Virus record (IMG/VR): IMGVR_UViG_3300008219_000074
Span: 1 to 26,971 of that record
Length of the DNA stretch: 26,971 nt
Strand: one strand, 5' to 3'
From: a virus
Shown here: in pieces, positions 1 to 7,156 of the stretch
How positions within the stretch are numbered: position 1 is the stretch's first letter
Layout: every line of letters begins with the position of its first letter
Program-made: the position numbers and the translations under genes
Notes under the pieces: model-generated
The model's input: only the letters and a program-made list of their open reading frames with translations
Told to the model about the DNA's origin: nothing
The model's database searches: none

Positions 1-1
1 A

Positions 2-181
2 GCGCGCTCTGCTCTTATGAAAGAAGGAGCCGTTGCAAAGGGCGATGGGAAAGATGTAACGCATAAGAATAATAGATCTACGGATAATAAGCGATCTAAT
101 GTAAAGCCACAAAGTAAATTTGCTAATCGTAGCTTTAAAAGAACTAGTACTGCTGGAATGGCTAAAAAGAAGAAGAAATAA
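2..181 (+). CDS. Small basic protein of unknown function, possibly 5' truncated
   Basis: An open frame enters from the left edge and ends in TAA at 179-181. It may be complete, because an ATG at 17 would give 54 residues starting MKEGAVAKGDGKD; otherwise the visible 59 residues are the C-terminal part of a longer protein. The product is strongly basic and hydrophilic, rich in Lys, Asn and Arg, and ends in five lysines (MAKKKKK). No domain is recognised and no membrane segment is visible. The stop overlaps the start of the putative terminase small subunit by one base (TAATG), which suggests translational coupling and a shared transcript. A nucleic-acid contact role would fit the charge but is only an inference. 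Confidence 0.6.
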   Translation, partial: ARSALMKEGAVAKGDGKDVTHKNNRSTDNKRSNVKPQSKFANRSFKRTSTAGMAKKKKK

Positions 182-564
182 TGAAGACACCAGAAAATGA
201 TCAACAAAAATTATTCTTTGATCTTGTTGCAGCAGGTACATCTGTACGGGATGCAACTGTAGAAGCAAATTATACGTATAGATATGGATATGAACTTATA
301 AGAAATTATAAGGAATATCTTCTAGATTGTGTTGAGCAACAGTTAGTGCTCCACGCTGGAAAAGCTGCTAAAATTCTTACTGATGGATTAAGTTCCGAAG
401 GAACTGATATGCATGAGAAGGTCCATACTACTAATGCCAAAGATATTTTGGATCGTATAGGATTAGTAAAGAAGGATCGGCTGAATGTAACAGTCGATAG
501 TTCGAGTGGTTTAGTTATTATACCAAGTAAAATAAATACAAATGACAATAAAGACGAGGAATAG
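181..564 (+). CDS. Putative terminase small subunit (DNA-recognition subunit of the packaging motor)
   Basis: The product is 127 residues, mostly helical. Residues about 10-45 look like a helix-turn-helix DNA-binding segment (LFFDLVAAGTSVRDATVEAN...), followed by a helical middle part likely used for oligomerisation. The stretch AKDILDRIGL (86-95) resembles the AK-x-hydrophobic-L-x-R-x-G motif seen in many phage terminase small subunits, and the acidic tail (NDNKDEE) is also common there. Small subunits recognise the packaging site on concatemeric DNA and regulate the large subunit, which lies downstream at 2631. Unusually, two virion genes separate the two subunits. The assignment rests on size, motif and position, not on catalytic residues, so another small DNA-binding protein is possible. 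Its end overlaps the next gene by 23 bases. Confidence 0.6.
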   Translation: MKTPENDQQKLFFDLVAAGTSVRDATVEANYTYRYGYELIRNYKEYLLDCVEQQLVLHAGKAAKILTDGLSSEGTDMHEKVHTTNAKDILDRIGLVKKDRLNVTVDSSSGLVIIPSKINTNDNKDEE

Positions 565-775
565 AACTTCCTCAACTGTGCCTTTTGGATATGTTCTGCA
601 TCCAGAAAACGATCATTTAATTATTGAGAATGATCAGGATCAGAAAGTACTACAAGAATTACGGGAAAAAGGTAGAACTCTCAGTTTACGTGAGGCATCT
701 CGTTATGTCGAAGCTAATACTGGGCGAAAACTTACTCCTAGAGGTATAAAAAAAATACTAGATAGGAGCTACTAA
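542..775 (+). CDS. Stand-alone recombinase-domain-like DNA-binding protein
   Basis: The product is 77 residues and starts at an ATG inside the end of the preceding gene. From residue 13 it follows the pattern of the central 'recombinase' domain of large serine recombinases: a P-x-G-Y start (VPFGYVLHP), a hydrophobic segment with Glu/Asp (IIENDQDQKVLQELREKG), a helix with the S-x-R-E/K-x-A type pattern (LSLREASRYVEANTG) and an ending K-I-L-x-x-x-Y (KILDRSY) equivalent to the IL-N-x-x-Y end of that domain. The N-terminal catalytic resolvase domain with its serine is absent, so it cannot be an active recombinase. Beside the terminase small subunit it may act in packaging-site recognition or as a regulator; this is inference. 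A run of A's (747-754 region) near its end is in frame and needs no frameshift. Confidence 0.55.
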   Translation: MTIKTRNRTSSTVPFGYVLHPENDHLIIENDQDQKVLQELREKGRTLSLREASRYVEANTGRKLTPRGIKKILDRSY

Positions 776-837
776 ATTTATTAGGCTTCAAAAATAATGT
801 TATATAAATTTAATAAAGTAAATTAAGGAGATAAATT
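776..837 (+). promoter_or_regulatory. AT-rich leader with strong Shine-Dalgarno, possible promoter
   Basis: This 62-base gap is one of the widest in the window and is very AT-rich. It contains a TATATAAAT stretch at about 801-809 that could serve as a -10 element, but I see no convincing -35 box, so a promoter is only possible. It ends with AAGGAG at about 825-830, well spaced from the ATG at 838. Gap width and ribosome-binding strength suggest that transcription or translation of the structural genes is boosted here. Confidence 0.3.
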
Positions 838-1959
838 ATGGCGAGTATTACTACTGACCCGCATGAAGCCTACGTGCTTAGAGTAGATTCTGCGGGACTT
901 GATCGAAATGCTACTAATGTTGTAGCTGCTGCTGGTACAGCAGCTTCTGATGCTACTGTTATTACGGCTTTTAATAATATTGTTACAGGTGCCACTGGTG
1001 CTGCTGGTGTGGCATTACCGGCTGCTGCGACTAATGCAGGACCGTACACTATTGTAAATGACAATACAAATTACGCTCTGTTGGTTTATCCTGTCAGTGG
1101 CGGAAATGATAATATTAATGACCTGTCCGAAGACACGGCCTATTATCTTAGCCCGCGTCAGACCGCTGTATTTTCGGCTACTAGTGCCACTAAGTGGTAC
1201 GCAGACCGTACTAAGAATCAACCATGCCGAGAAACCCATTTTGAAATCTTTGATGATTTTACAAATGCAGCTATTTCTGTATCTGGCGTTGTGCCTGATA
1301 ACTGGATTACTTTTGCTGGTAGTGATGGTGATGCTACTGCTGCAGCAACAACTGCTGGTGTACCAGAAGGTATCATTACTATAGGCTCTGGTGATGGAAA
1401 CAGTACTAATGATGCTAGTGTCCTTAGCTTAATTCTTCTTTCTAAGGGTTCTTTGGTAAGTCTTGGTACTACTGTTATGGAAGCTCGTGTTTCTACTAGT
1501 CATGTTACTGGGTGTACTATTAATGTTGGTTTATCTGATAAACTTGCGGAAAGTTCAGAAAACCTACTGCATCTTGCCAATAGTGGTACAGTTGCAGACG
1601 GTGGCCTAACCGTAACCAATGTTGCACTGTTCTTGTTTGATTTTGATGCTACTGCCAATACTGTATGGCAAGTTTCATCTGAAAATGCGGGTACAATTGG
1701 TGCATCTGCTGCTGAAACATCAACCGGCGTTACTACGACAGCAGATAAATACTATACTTTACGTATTGAAGTTGATGAAGATGGTGATGCTAGGTTCTAT
1801 GTTAATGGTGTTTTGACTAATACCGTAACCACAGCTGTTGCTACTACATCATTGCTCATTCCGTTTATTGGAATGGATTCCGCAGTTGATGCGCAAACTA
1901 ATACTGATCTATCAATAGACTACATCTACTTTGCTGGTGCTAGACCTGCAACACAATAA
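838..1959 (+). CDS. Virion surface protein: beta-domain plus lectin/LamG-like C-terminus
   Basis: The product is 373 residues, rich in Ala, Thr, Gly and Val, with almost no Cys, typical of beta-rich virion proteins. Residues about 26-122 resemble a beta-domain found twice in the fiber at 15600: shared landmarks are GVALP, TIVNDN, YPVSGGN and a closing KWY. Residues about 134-368 look like a concanavalin A/LamG-type sandwich: it opens with HFEIFDDF, has alternating beta strands, and near the end shows YYTLRIEVDEDGDARFYVNG followed by LIPFIGM and SIDYIYFAG, a pattern usual for such jelly-roll lectin folds. A strong ribosome-binding site suggests abundant product. I infer a decoration or head-fiber protein able to bind glycans on the host surface; the exact place in the virion is unknown. 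Confidence 0.6.
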   Translation: MASITTDPHEAYVLRVDSAGLDRNATNVVAAAGTAASDATVITAFNNIVTGATGAAGVALPAAATNAGPYTIVNDNTNYALLVYPVSGGNDNINDLSEDTAYYLSPRQTAVFSATSATKWYADRTKNQPCRETHFEIFDDFTNAAISVSGVVPDNWITFAGSDGDATAAATTAGVPEGIITIGSGDGNSTNDASVLSLILLSKGSLVSLGTTVMEARVSTSHVTGCTINVGLSDKLAESSENLLHLANSGTVADGGLTVTNVALFLFDFDATANTVWQVSSENAGTIGASAAETSTGVTTTADKYYTLRIEVDEDGDARFYVNGVLTNTVTTAVATTSLLIPFIGMDSAVDAQTNTDLSIDYIYFAGARPATQ

Positions 1960-1974
1960 CAATAAGGAGTTATC

Positions 1975-2592
1975 ATGAGTACAGGAATGCAAAATGCGAT
2001 TTCACGGACAAGTCAGTCGTTCGCACAATACTATGATGCGAATGTTCGTGGAAATGTATACACATTCGGTATCAGCAATACACCTCTAGTAGCAGCTAAT
2101 GCAGTTGCTACTGGAGTAACTGCTACTTCTAAACCTGTTATTGGGCTTTGGAATGACACTGGTACTGGAAAAAATCTAGTAGTACTAAATGCTACTGTTG
2201 TTGCTACAACGATAGACGATTCGGCTGTAGCTCCAGGTGGATTTACTTGGTATAAAGATACATCAGAATCATCTATTTCGACTGGTAGTACTCCTGTTAA
2301 TTGTTCTACTTTAGCATCGTCTGGCTCAGTTGCCAAAGCATTTGCAATGAGTACTGCATTGACTGGTCTTGGTGGAAGTCTTGGAATTCTTCGTCCTTCA
2401 CCAATTACTATTCTGAATGCTGCTGGTGCAAGTACTGCTATTACTCAGCCACAAGGTGTATCAGAAGATAGAATTGATGGATCAATTATCGTACCACCAG
2501 GAGGAGTTCTCTCTCTGATGAATATGCTATCTACAACTACTGTTGATCTTTCAGTTAGTATCACTTGGGCTGAAGAGAATATTACAAGCTAA
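1975..2592 (+). CDS. Beta-rich virion protein (decoration-type), function unknown
   Basis: The product is 205 residues, rich in Thr, Ser, Ala and Val, with no charged clusters or membrane segment. An AAGGAG site lies just before the ATG, only 15 bases after the upstream stop, so both genes are probably co-expressed at high level. The strands IGLWNDTGTGKNLVVLNATV, a Gly/Ser/Thr-rich middle, and the end IIVPPGGVLSLMNM...SVSITWAEE resemble small beta-sandwich proteins common in marine phage structural blocks, in which a P-G-x-x-L turn precedes a final strand ending W-x-E. A terminator-type hairpin follows directly. I infer a capsid or tail surface component; I cannot name a family. Confidence 0.5.
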   Translation: MSTGMQNAISRTSQSFAQYYDANVRGNVYTFGISNTPLVAANAVATGVTATSKPVIGLWNDTGTGKNLVVLNATVVATTIDDSAVAPGGFTWYKDTSESSISTGSTPVNCSTLASSGSVAKAFAMSTALTGLGGSLGILRPSPITILNAAGASTAITQPQGVSEDRIDGSIIVPPGGVLSLMNMLSTTTVDLSVSITWAEENITS

Positions 2593-2598
2593 ATAATT

Positions 2599-2621
2599 GG
2601 GGGTGTCCTTATGACACCTCC
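2599..2621 (+). terminator. Rho-independent-type hairpin before the large terminase gene
   Basis: The arms GGGGGTGTC (2599-2607) and GACACCTCC (2613-2621) form a 9-bp stem with one G-U pair around a 5-base loop (CTTAT). It is followed by ATTTTAT, a short T-rich tract. It lies 6 bases after the stop of the upstream virion gene, so it can lower transcription beyond the two abundant proteins or stabilise their mRNA 3' end. The terminase start codon follows after only 9 bases. Confidence 0.65.
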
Positions 2622-2630
2622 ATTTTATCC

Positions 2631-4322
2631 ATGGTAGAAAAAATTGAAGAGACAAAGAAACGACAGTATAATTTTAGTTCAAAGCATAAAGCTAAGCTTT
2701 CTGCTGCAAGAGTACTTAAACGCACTAAAGATGATGCTGTTAAAGCTGCCAAAGCTGCTAAGAAAGCTAAAGATAAATTAGCAGCTTCTAAGAAGAAACT
2801 TACTGCTACTAAAGATTTCTCTGATAAGTTATCTGGTAAAAGTAAAGTTGGATATGTAGTTACTGATCTTGAAGACGCTACACCAACTGCTCAAACAATT
2901 GTTGATAACCCAGATACAGATGTTATCTTTAGACCAAATGCAGGAGCACAGGAATCCTTCTTAGCAGCGCCTGAAAAAGAAGTGCTCTATGGTGGAGCAG
3001 CCGGTGGTGGTAAATCATACGCTATGTTGATTGATCCACTTAGGTATATTCATAATAGAAACCACAAACCGATTCTATTACGTAAGAGTATGCCAGAACT
3101 TCAAGAGCTTATTGATAAGTCTCATGACTTATATCCTAAAGCTTTCCCAGGAGCAAAATGGAACCAACAGAAGTCTCGTTGGACCTTTCCATCCGGTGCT
3201 GTGTTTATTATGAGCTTCGTGGAGAATGATCTTGATGTGCACCGTTACCAAGGACAAGCTTTTACTTGGATTGGTGTTGATGAGTTAACCCACTATGCTA
3301 CACCCTATGTTTGGGATTATCTACGTTCTCGTCTTCGTACTACAGATAAAACTATCCAGACGTATATGAGAGCAACAACTAACCCCGGTGGTATTGGTGG
3401 TTGGTGGGTTAAGAAGATGTTTATTCATCCTGCTCCGTATAATGAATCTTTCTGGGCAACGGATATTGAGACTGGAGATATTTTACGTTATCCACAGCTT
3501 GCAATTGTAGATCAAGAATTACGCGGACTACCATTATTTAAACGACGATTTATTCCTGCTAGGTTATCTGATAATCCATATCTTATGCAGTCGCCAGAAT
3601 ATCTGGCAATGTTATCCTCTCTTCCAGAAGTACAACGAAGACGACTATTGGAGGGAGATTGGGATGTAGCTGAAGATACAGCCTTTCCTGAGTTTGATCA
3701 TAAGGTCCATACCTGTGAACCTTTTGAAATTCCTAACCACTGGAAACGGTATAGATCTTGTGATTATGGTTATGTAGCCCCTTCTGCTGTTTTATGGTAT
3801 GCAGTTGCTCCCAATGGAACAGTATTTGTATACAGGGAACTTTACCAAAAAAATTTAGACGCAGATGCACTAGCTGAAAAGATTATTGAACTAGAATGGA
3901 ATGACCCCGGAATACTTACTGGCCCATTAGATACTGAGAGTTGGGCAGAACGCGGTCAACGTGGACCAAGCATCGCTGAGACTATGATTCAAGCTGGTGT
4001 TAGGTGGACTAAAACAGATAAGAGTAAAGGTAGTAGAGTTCGTGGTAAAATTGAACTTCATCGTAGGTTAAAAGTTAATAGTTATACCAATGAAGTTGGA
4101 GTAAAGATTTTCAGGAATTGCAGAAATCTAATTAGAATTATGCCTATTCTGCCTCTTGATTCTTCTAATGCAGAAGATGTTGATACTAAGTTTATTGAGG
4201 ATCACTTATATGATTCATTTAGATATGGTATGAATAATCGTCCATCTTATACTCTATACCCGGACGAACAGAAATACACATTAGAACAACCTACACTAGT
4301 AGATACTAAGTTTGGTTATTAA
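2631..4322 (+). CDS. terL: Terminase large subunit (ATPase and nuclease of DNA packaging)
   Basis: The product is 563 residues. The N-terminal ATPase has Walker A GGAAGGGKS (121-129), Walker B in FTWIGVDEL (211-219, Asp217/Glu218) and a coupling motif ATTNP (248-252). The C-terminal RNase H-like nuclease shows acidic residues at SCDYGY (Asp378) and GPLDTES (Asp434), with a further acidic cluster EDHLYDSFRYG near the end. The protein pumps phage DNA into the prohead and cuts concatemers, docking on the portal encoded at 4750. About 100 residues precede the motor; residues 18-60 are a Lys/Ala-rich, probably helical segment, an unusual extension that may contact DNA or a partner. No Shine-Dalgarno precedes the ATG, which sits 9 bases after a strong hairpin. 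No competing start exists before the ATPase core. Confidence 0.95.
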   Translation: MVEKIEETKKRQYNFSSKHKAKLSAARVLKRTKDDAVKAAKAAKKAKDKLAASKKKLTATKDFSDKLSGKSKVGYVVTDLEDATPTAQTIVDNPDTDVIFRPNAGAQESFLAAPEKEVLYGGAAGGGKSYAMLIDPLRYIHNRNHKPILLRKSMPELQELIDKSHDLYPKAFPGAKWNQQKSRWTFPSGAVFIMSFVENDLDVHRYQGQAFTWIGVDELTHYATPYVWDYLRSRLRTTDKTIQTYMRATTNPGGIGGWWVKKMFIHPAPYNESFWATDIETGDILRYPQLAIVDQELRGLPLFKRRFIPARLSDNPYLMQSPEYLAMLSSLPEVQRRRLLEGDWDVAEDTAFPEFDHKVHTCEPFEIPNHWKRYRSCDYGYVAPSAVLWYAVAPNGTVFVYRELYQKNLDADALAEKIIELEWNDPGILTGPLDTESWAERGQRGPSIAETMIQAGVRWTKTDKSKGSRVRGKIELHRRLKVNSYTNEVGVKIFRNCRNLIRIMPILPLDSSNAEDVDTKFIEDHLYDSFRYGMNNRPSYTLYPDEQKYTLEQPTLVDTKFGY

Positions 4323-4324
4323 AT

Positions 4325-4489
4325 ATGCCAAAAATTTTAGAAGATCTTGTTAAAAAATTATCAAAAAAAGGTAAATCTAAGAGTGCTGCTTATGCAATAG
4401 CTACAAGTCAGTTACAAAAAACTGGTAAACTTAAACCTAAAACCAATAAACTAACTAAAACTAAAGCTACAAAATTAAAAACTAAATAA
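4325..4489 (+). CDS. Short Lys-rich phage protein with a KSAAYAIATSQLQK motif
   Basis: The ATG lies 2 bases after the terminase stop; 54 residues follow to TAA at 4487-4489. The motif GKSKSAAYAIATSQLQKTGKL (residues about 17-37) matches a short helical element (K-S-x-x-A-Y-A-I-A-T-x-x-L-Q-K) that recurs in small phage proteins and at ends of virion proteins. The C-terminal third is an almost pure Lys/Thr/Leu tract. No membrane segment or catalytic residue is visible. The position between large terminase and portal suggests a packaging or connector accessory role; this is inferred from position only. Confidence 0.6.
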   Translation: MPKILEDLVKKLSKKGKSKSAAYAIATSQLQKTGKLKPKTNKLTKTKATKLKTK

Positions 4490-4500
4490 GGATACCTAAT

Positions 4501-4740
4501 ATGCCTAATTTTAAAATTGATGATGGTCGCACTGCCGGTTCATTCAATCCAGATATGAAAGCTGGTTATGATCATCGTAATACTAAGACTAAGCCTCTTG
4601 CGAAGGGTTATACCAGTAATTTTAGTGAGGCTTATCCCACTAAGAGTGTTGCTGAGAATGATAATGAGTTTAAGCGTATGGCAGAAGATCATTCGCTTGC
4701 AAAGGTGTATAAGAAAGCCTCTTATCGTAATGTAACCTAG
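4501..4740 (+). CDS. Small hydrophilic protein of unknown function
   Basis: The product is 79 residues, starting at ATG 4501 after a modest AAGGA site. It is hydrophilic and mildly basic, rich in Lys, Asn, Asp and Tyr, and predicted to be partly disordered (DGRTAGSFNPDMKAGYDHRNTK...). I recognise no domain. The coding frame is closed by TAG, followed 9 bases later by the portal start, so it is part of the packaging operon. It may be a minor head component or an assembly aid, but nothing in the sequence decides this. Confidence 0.55.
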   Translation: MPNFKIDDGRTAGSFNPDMKAGYDHRNTKTKPLAKGYTSNFSEAYPTKSVAENDNEFKRMAEDHSLAKVYKKASYRNVT

Positions 4741-4749
4741 CACTAACCT

Positions 4750-6948
4750 ATGGATGCTGTAGTAGCATATTCTGGTGGTGTAGAAGGCATCGAACCAGAG
4801 GATATAAAAAAGTCTATTAAAGAGCAGGAAAACTCTGATATAAATGTTCCTGCTGTTATAGGTGTAGTCTTAACTCGTTACGAACGAGCCAAGACTGCTA
4901 AGCTATCCTCTGAGGCTCGTCATCTAACGGCCTATGAAGATTATCGTGGGATTGTTAATGCTCAACGTAACTTACGTAGAGATGAGAAATCTCAGGTCTT
5001 TGTTAAGATTGCCAAGTCTAAAACTTTAGCTGCCTATGGCCAGATTAATGAAGTATTATTTGGTAGTGGCAAATTTCCAATTGGAGTATTTGCAACTGAA
5101 CGCCCAGAGGGTGTTGCAGAATACGCCCATGTGGCTAAAGAGGATGCACCAGAAGAAGAGCTTACAGAACTAAATCCAGAACTAGACTTTGGTTATCCTG
5201 GGGATGGCAAGAGAGAGAATGAAAATATTCCTCCTATGCATTTCCTAGGGGGATTACGTCAGAAGTTTATGGAGGGAGTTGCTAAGTTTAAACCTGGACC
5301 TGCTCCAACAGATGAATCACAGGTTAGTCCTGCCAAGGCTTCTGCAATAGAAATGCAGAAAACTATTAAGGATCAACTAACAGAAACTAAAGCATCAAGA
5401 GAATTTCGTAAATCTAACTTTGAACTATGTTTATATGGTACTGGAATTATTAAAGGACCATATAATACAACTGAAATTGTCCCTGCATGGCGAATGGTTG
5501 TTAGTGAAGATGGGGAAACTGAGAAAGAGTATGAACCTAAAACAAAGTTAATACCTGCTATTTCTCATGTATCTGTTTGGAACGCTTTCCCAGATGCTGG
5601 TGCTACTGATTCTTTTGACTTAGATCATTTTATTGAACGTCACAAAATGACGAAGAGTATGCTTCGTCGTCTACGTAAAATGCCATACTTTAATGTAGGT
5701 GCTTTGGATACTGCAATTTCTCAAGGTCCAAATTATGTTAAGCAGCACTATGAAAATAGTCTTGGGTATGATGACAATGATGATCAGGTAGAAGAGACAC
5801 GCTATGAAGTACTTGAGTATTGGGGTACACTAGATAAGTCTATTGCTCTTGAAATGGGTATGGACGGAATTGAAGAACTTACCGAGTTAGACGAAGTACA
5901 GGTTAATATCTGGGTATGCAATAATCAATTATTGCGTATGGTCATTAACCCATTTGAACCTGAACGTCTTCCTTATCACTGTTGCCCATACGAACGTGAC
6001 CCACATGAATTCTTTGGTGTTGGTGTCCCTGAGAATATGGCTGACAGCACTATGCTGATGAATGGCCATGCACGTATGGCTATTGATAACCTTGCTTTAT
6101 CAGGCAACTTGATATTTGATATTGATGAGTCTGCTCTTGTACCAGGACAGCCTACTGATATTTATCCAGGTAAGATTTTCCGTCGCCAGTCTGGTGCACC
6201 GGGACAAGCAATACACGGAATTAAGTTTCCGTCTACTACAACAGAAAATCTTGCTATGTTTGATAAGTGGCGTCAGATTGCTGACGAAGAGACTGGCATC
6301 CCGTCCTATAGTCATGGACAAACCAGAGTTCAGAGTACTACTCGTACTGCTGCTGGTATGTCAATGCTTATGGGTGCAGCCGCTCTTAATATTAAGACAG
6401 TTGTTAAGAACATTGATGATTATCATTTGAAGCCTCTTGGAGAGGGATTCTATTACTGGAATATGCAATTCAATCCTGATGTACGTATCCAGGGTGATCT
6501 AAAAGTTAAGGCTCTAGGTACTGATGCTCTGATGCAGAAGGAAGTTCGTAGTCAAAGGATTCAACAGTTCTTACAATTAACTGGTAATCCTATGTTAGCA
6601 CCGTGGATTAATCCAGGGCCATTGTTAAAAGAATATGCATATTCACAAGACCTAGATCCAGAAGAAGTTATTAATGATCTTGATCAAGCGAAGGTAATTG
6701 CTGAACTTATTGGTAAAGCATCTGCCATGGGTGGTCCAGGTGGTCAGGGTGGACCACTTGATCAAGGTGGACCATTAGGCCCTAGTGGTTTAATGGCTGG
6801 TGGTATGGCAGAACCGGGTGGATCAACTGGTACAGGAAATGGTAATATAAGCCCAGCTAATGTAAAACTACCGGGAGAGAGTGGCTTCTCTGGAAATGAA
6901 GGAGATAATGGTGGCAATATCCAAGCTCCTCCTCCCCAGCCTCAATAA
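4750..6948 (+). CDS. Portal protein (head-tail connector)
   Basis: The product is 732 residues, the size of portals of short-tailed phages. It follows the large terminase and precedes scaffold and capsid genes, the standard position. Supporting features are a central region typical of portal clip and wing domains (PAWRMVVSEDGE, VSVWNAFPDAGAT, then EVLEYWGTLD and RLPYHCCPYERDPHEFFGVGVPEN), a long helical part near IDDYHLKPLGEGFYYWNMQF, and NPDVRIQGDLKVKALGTDAL before the end. The dodecamer forms the DNA channel, the packaging motor's docking site and the tail's attachment point. The C-terminus (about 658 onward) turns into a Gly/Pro-rich low-complexity tail with GGP repeats, ending QAPPPQPQ; it is probably flexible and exposed. 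No strong Shine-Dalgarno precedes the ATG at 4750. Confidence 0.85.
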   Translation: MDAVVAYSGGVEGIEPEDIKKSIKEQENSDINVPAVIGVVLTRYERAKTAKLSSEARHLTAYEDYRGIVNAQRNLRRDEKSQVFVKIAKSKTLAAYGQINEVLFGSGKFPIGVFATERPEGVAEYAHVAKEDAPEEELTELNPELDFGYPGDGKRENENIPPMHFLGGLRQKFMEGVAKFKPGPAPTDESQVSPAKASAIEMQKTIKDQLTETKASREFRKSNFELCLYGTGIIKGPYNTTEIVPAWRMVVSEDGETEKEYEPKTKLIPAISHVSVWNAFPDAGATDSFDLDHFIERHKMTKSMLRRLRKMPYFNVGALDTAISQGPNYVKQHYENSLGYDDNDDQVEETRYEVLEYWGTLDKSIALEMGMDGIEELTELDEVQVNIWVCNNQLLRMVINPFEPERLPYHCCPYERDPHEFFGVGVPENMADSTMLMNGHARMAIDNLALSGNLIFDIDESALVPGQPTDIYPGKIFRRQSGAPGQAIHGIKFPSTTTENLAMFDKWRQIADEETGIPSYSHGQTRVQSTTRTAAGMSMLMGAAALNIKTVVKNIDDYHLKPLGEGFYYWNMQFNPDVRIQGDLKVKALGTDALMQKEVRSQRIQQFLQLTGNPMLAPWINPGPLLKEYAYSQDLDPEEVINDLDQAKVIAELIGKASAMGGPGGQGGPLDQGGPLGPSGLMAGGMAEPGGSTGTGNGNISPANVKLPGESGFSGNEGDNGGNIQAPPPQPQ

Positions 6949-7156
6949 CATAGCCCACTCTCCTGATTGGCCTAATTTTTTGCTCTATCTAGATGAATTA
7001 GAAAAATTACAGAGGGGTATTCAAGATACATCCGCTAATAATCAAGACTTATATCAGGCACAAGGGAAAATGAAATTGATTAATCAACTAAGAGCCTTAT
7101 CTGACACTGTAAAAAACGAATTTGCTAATAACAAACAGGATGATACCCATGGCTGA
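6908..7156 (+). CDS. Short helical protein between portal and 740-residue virion protein
   Basis: The frame crosses the end of the portal gene and stops at TGA 7154-7156. The start is uncertain: GTG 6881, ATG 6896, ATG 6908 and GTG 6911 are all in frame. I chose 6908 because AAGGAG lies at 6899-6904, although the spacing is short. The part beyond the portal stop is the supported body: NNIAHSPDWPNFLLYLDELEKLQRGIQ... is helical and amphipathic and continues through ALSDTVKNEFANNKQDD. About 82 residues in all, no recognised domain. Without it, 200 bases between the portal and the next gene would be empty. It overlaps the next start by 8 bases. It may be a head-assembly accessory. Confidence 0.5.
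   Translation: MVAISKLLLPSLNNIAHSPDWPNFLLYLDELEKLQRGIQDTSANNQDLYQAQGKMKLINQLRALSDTVKNEFANNKQDDTHG

Noticed and set aside
3845-3855. A-rich slippery heptamer (A AAA AAT) in the large terminase, and poly-A at 747-754
   Set aside because: Both genes read through intact in frame 0 with expected motifs; a -1 shift gives quick stops. Runs of A are expected in AT-rich DNA, and no downstream pseudoknot is obvious.
7122-7148. Upstream TTG start for the 740-residue protein
   Set aside because: No ribosome-binding site fits TTG 7122, while AGGA at 7137-7140 is well placed for ATG 7149.
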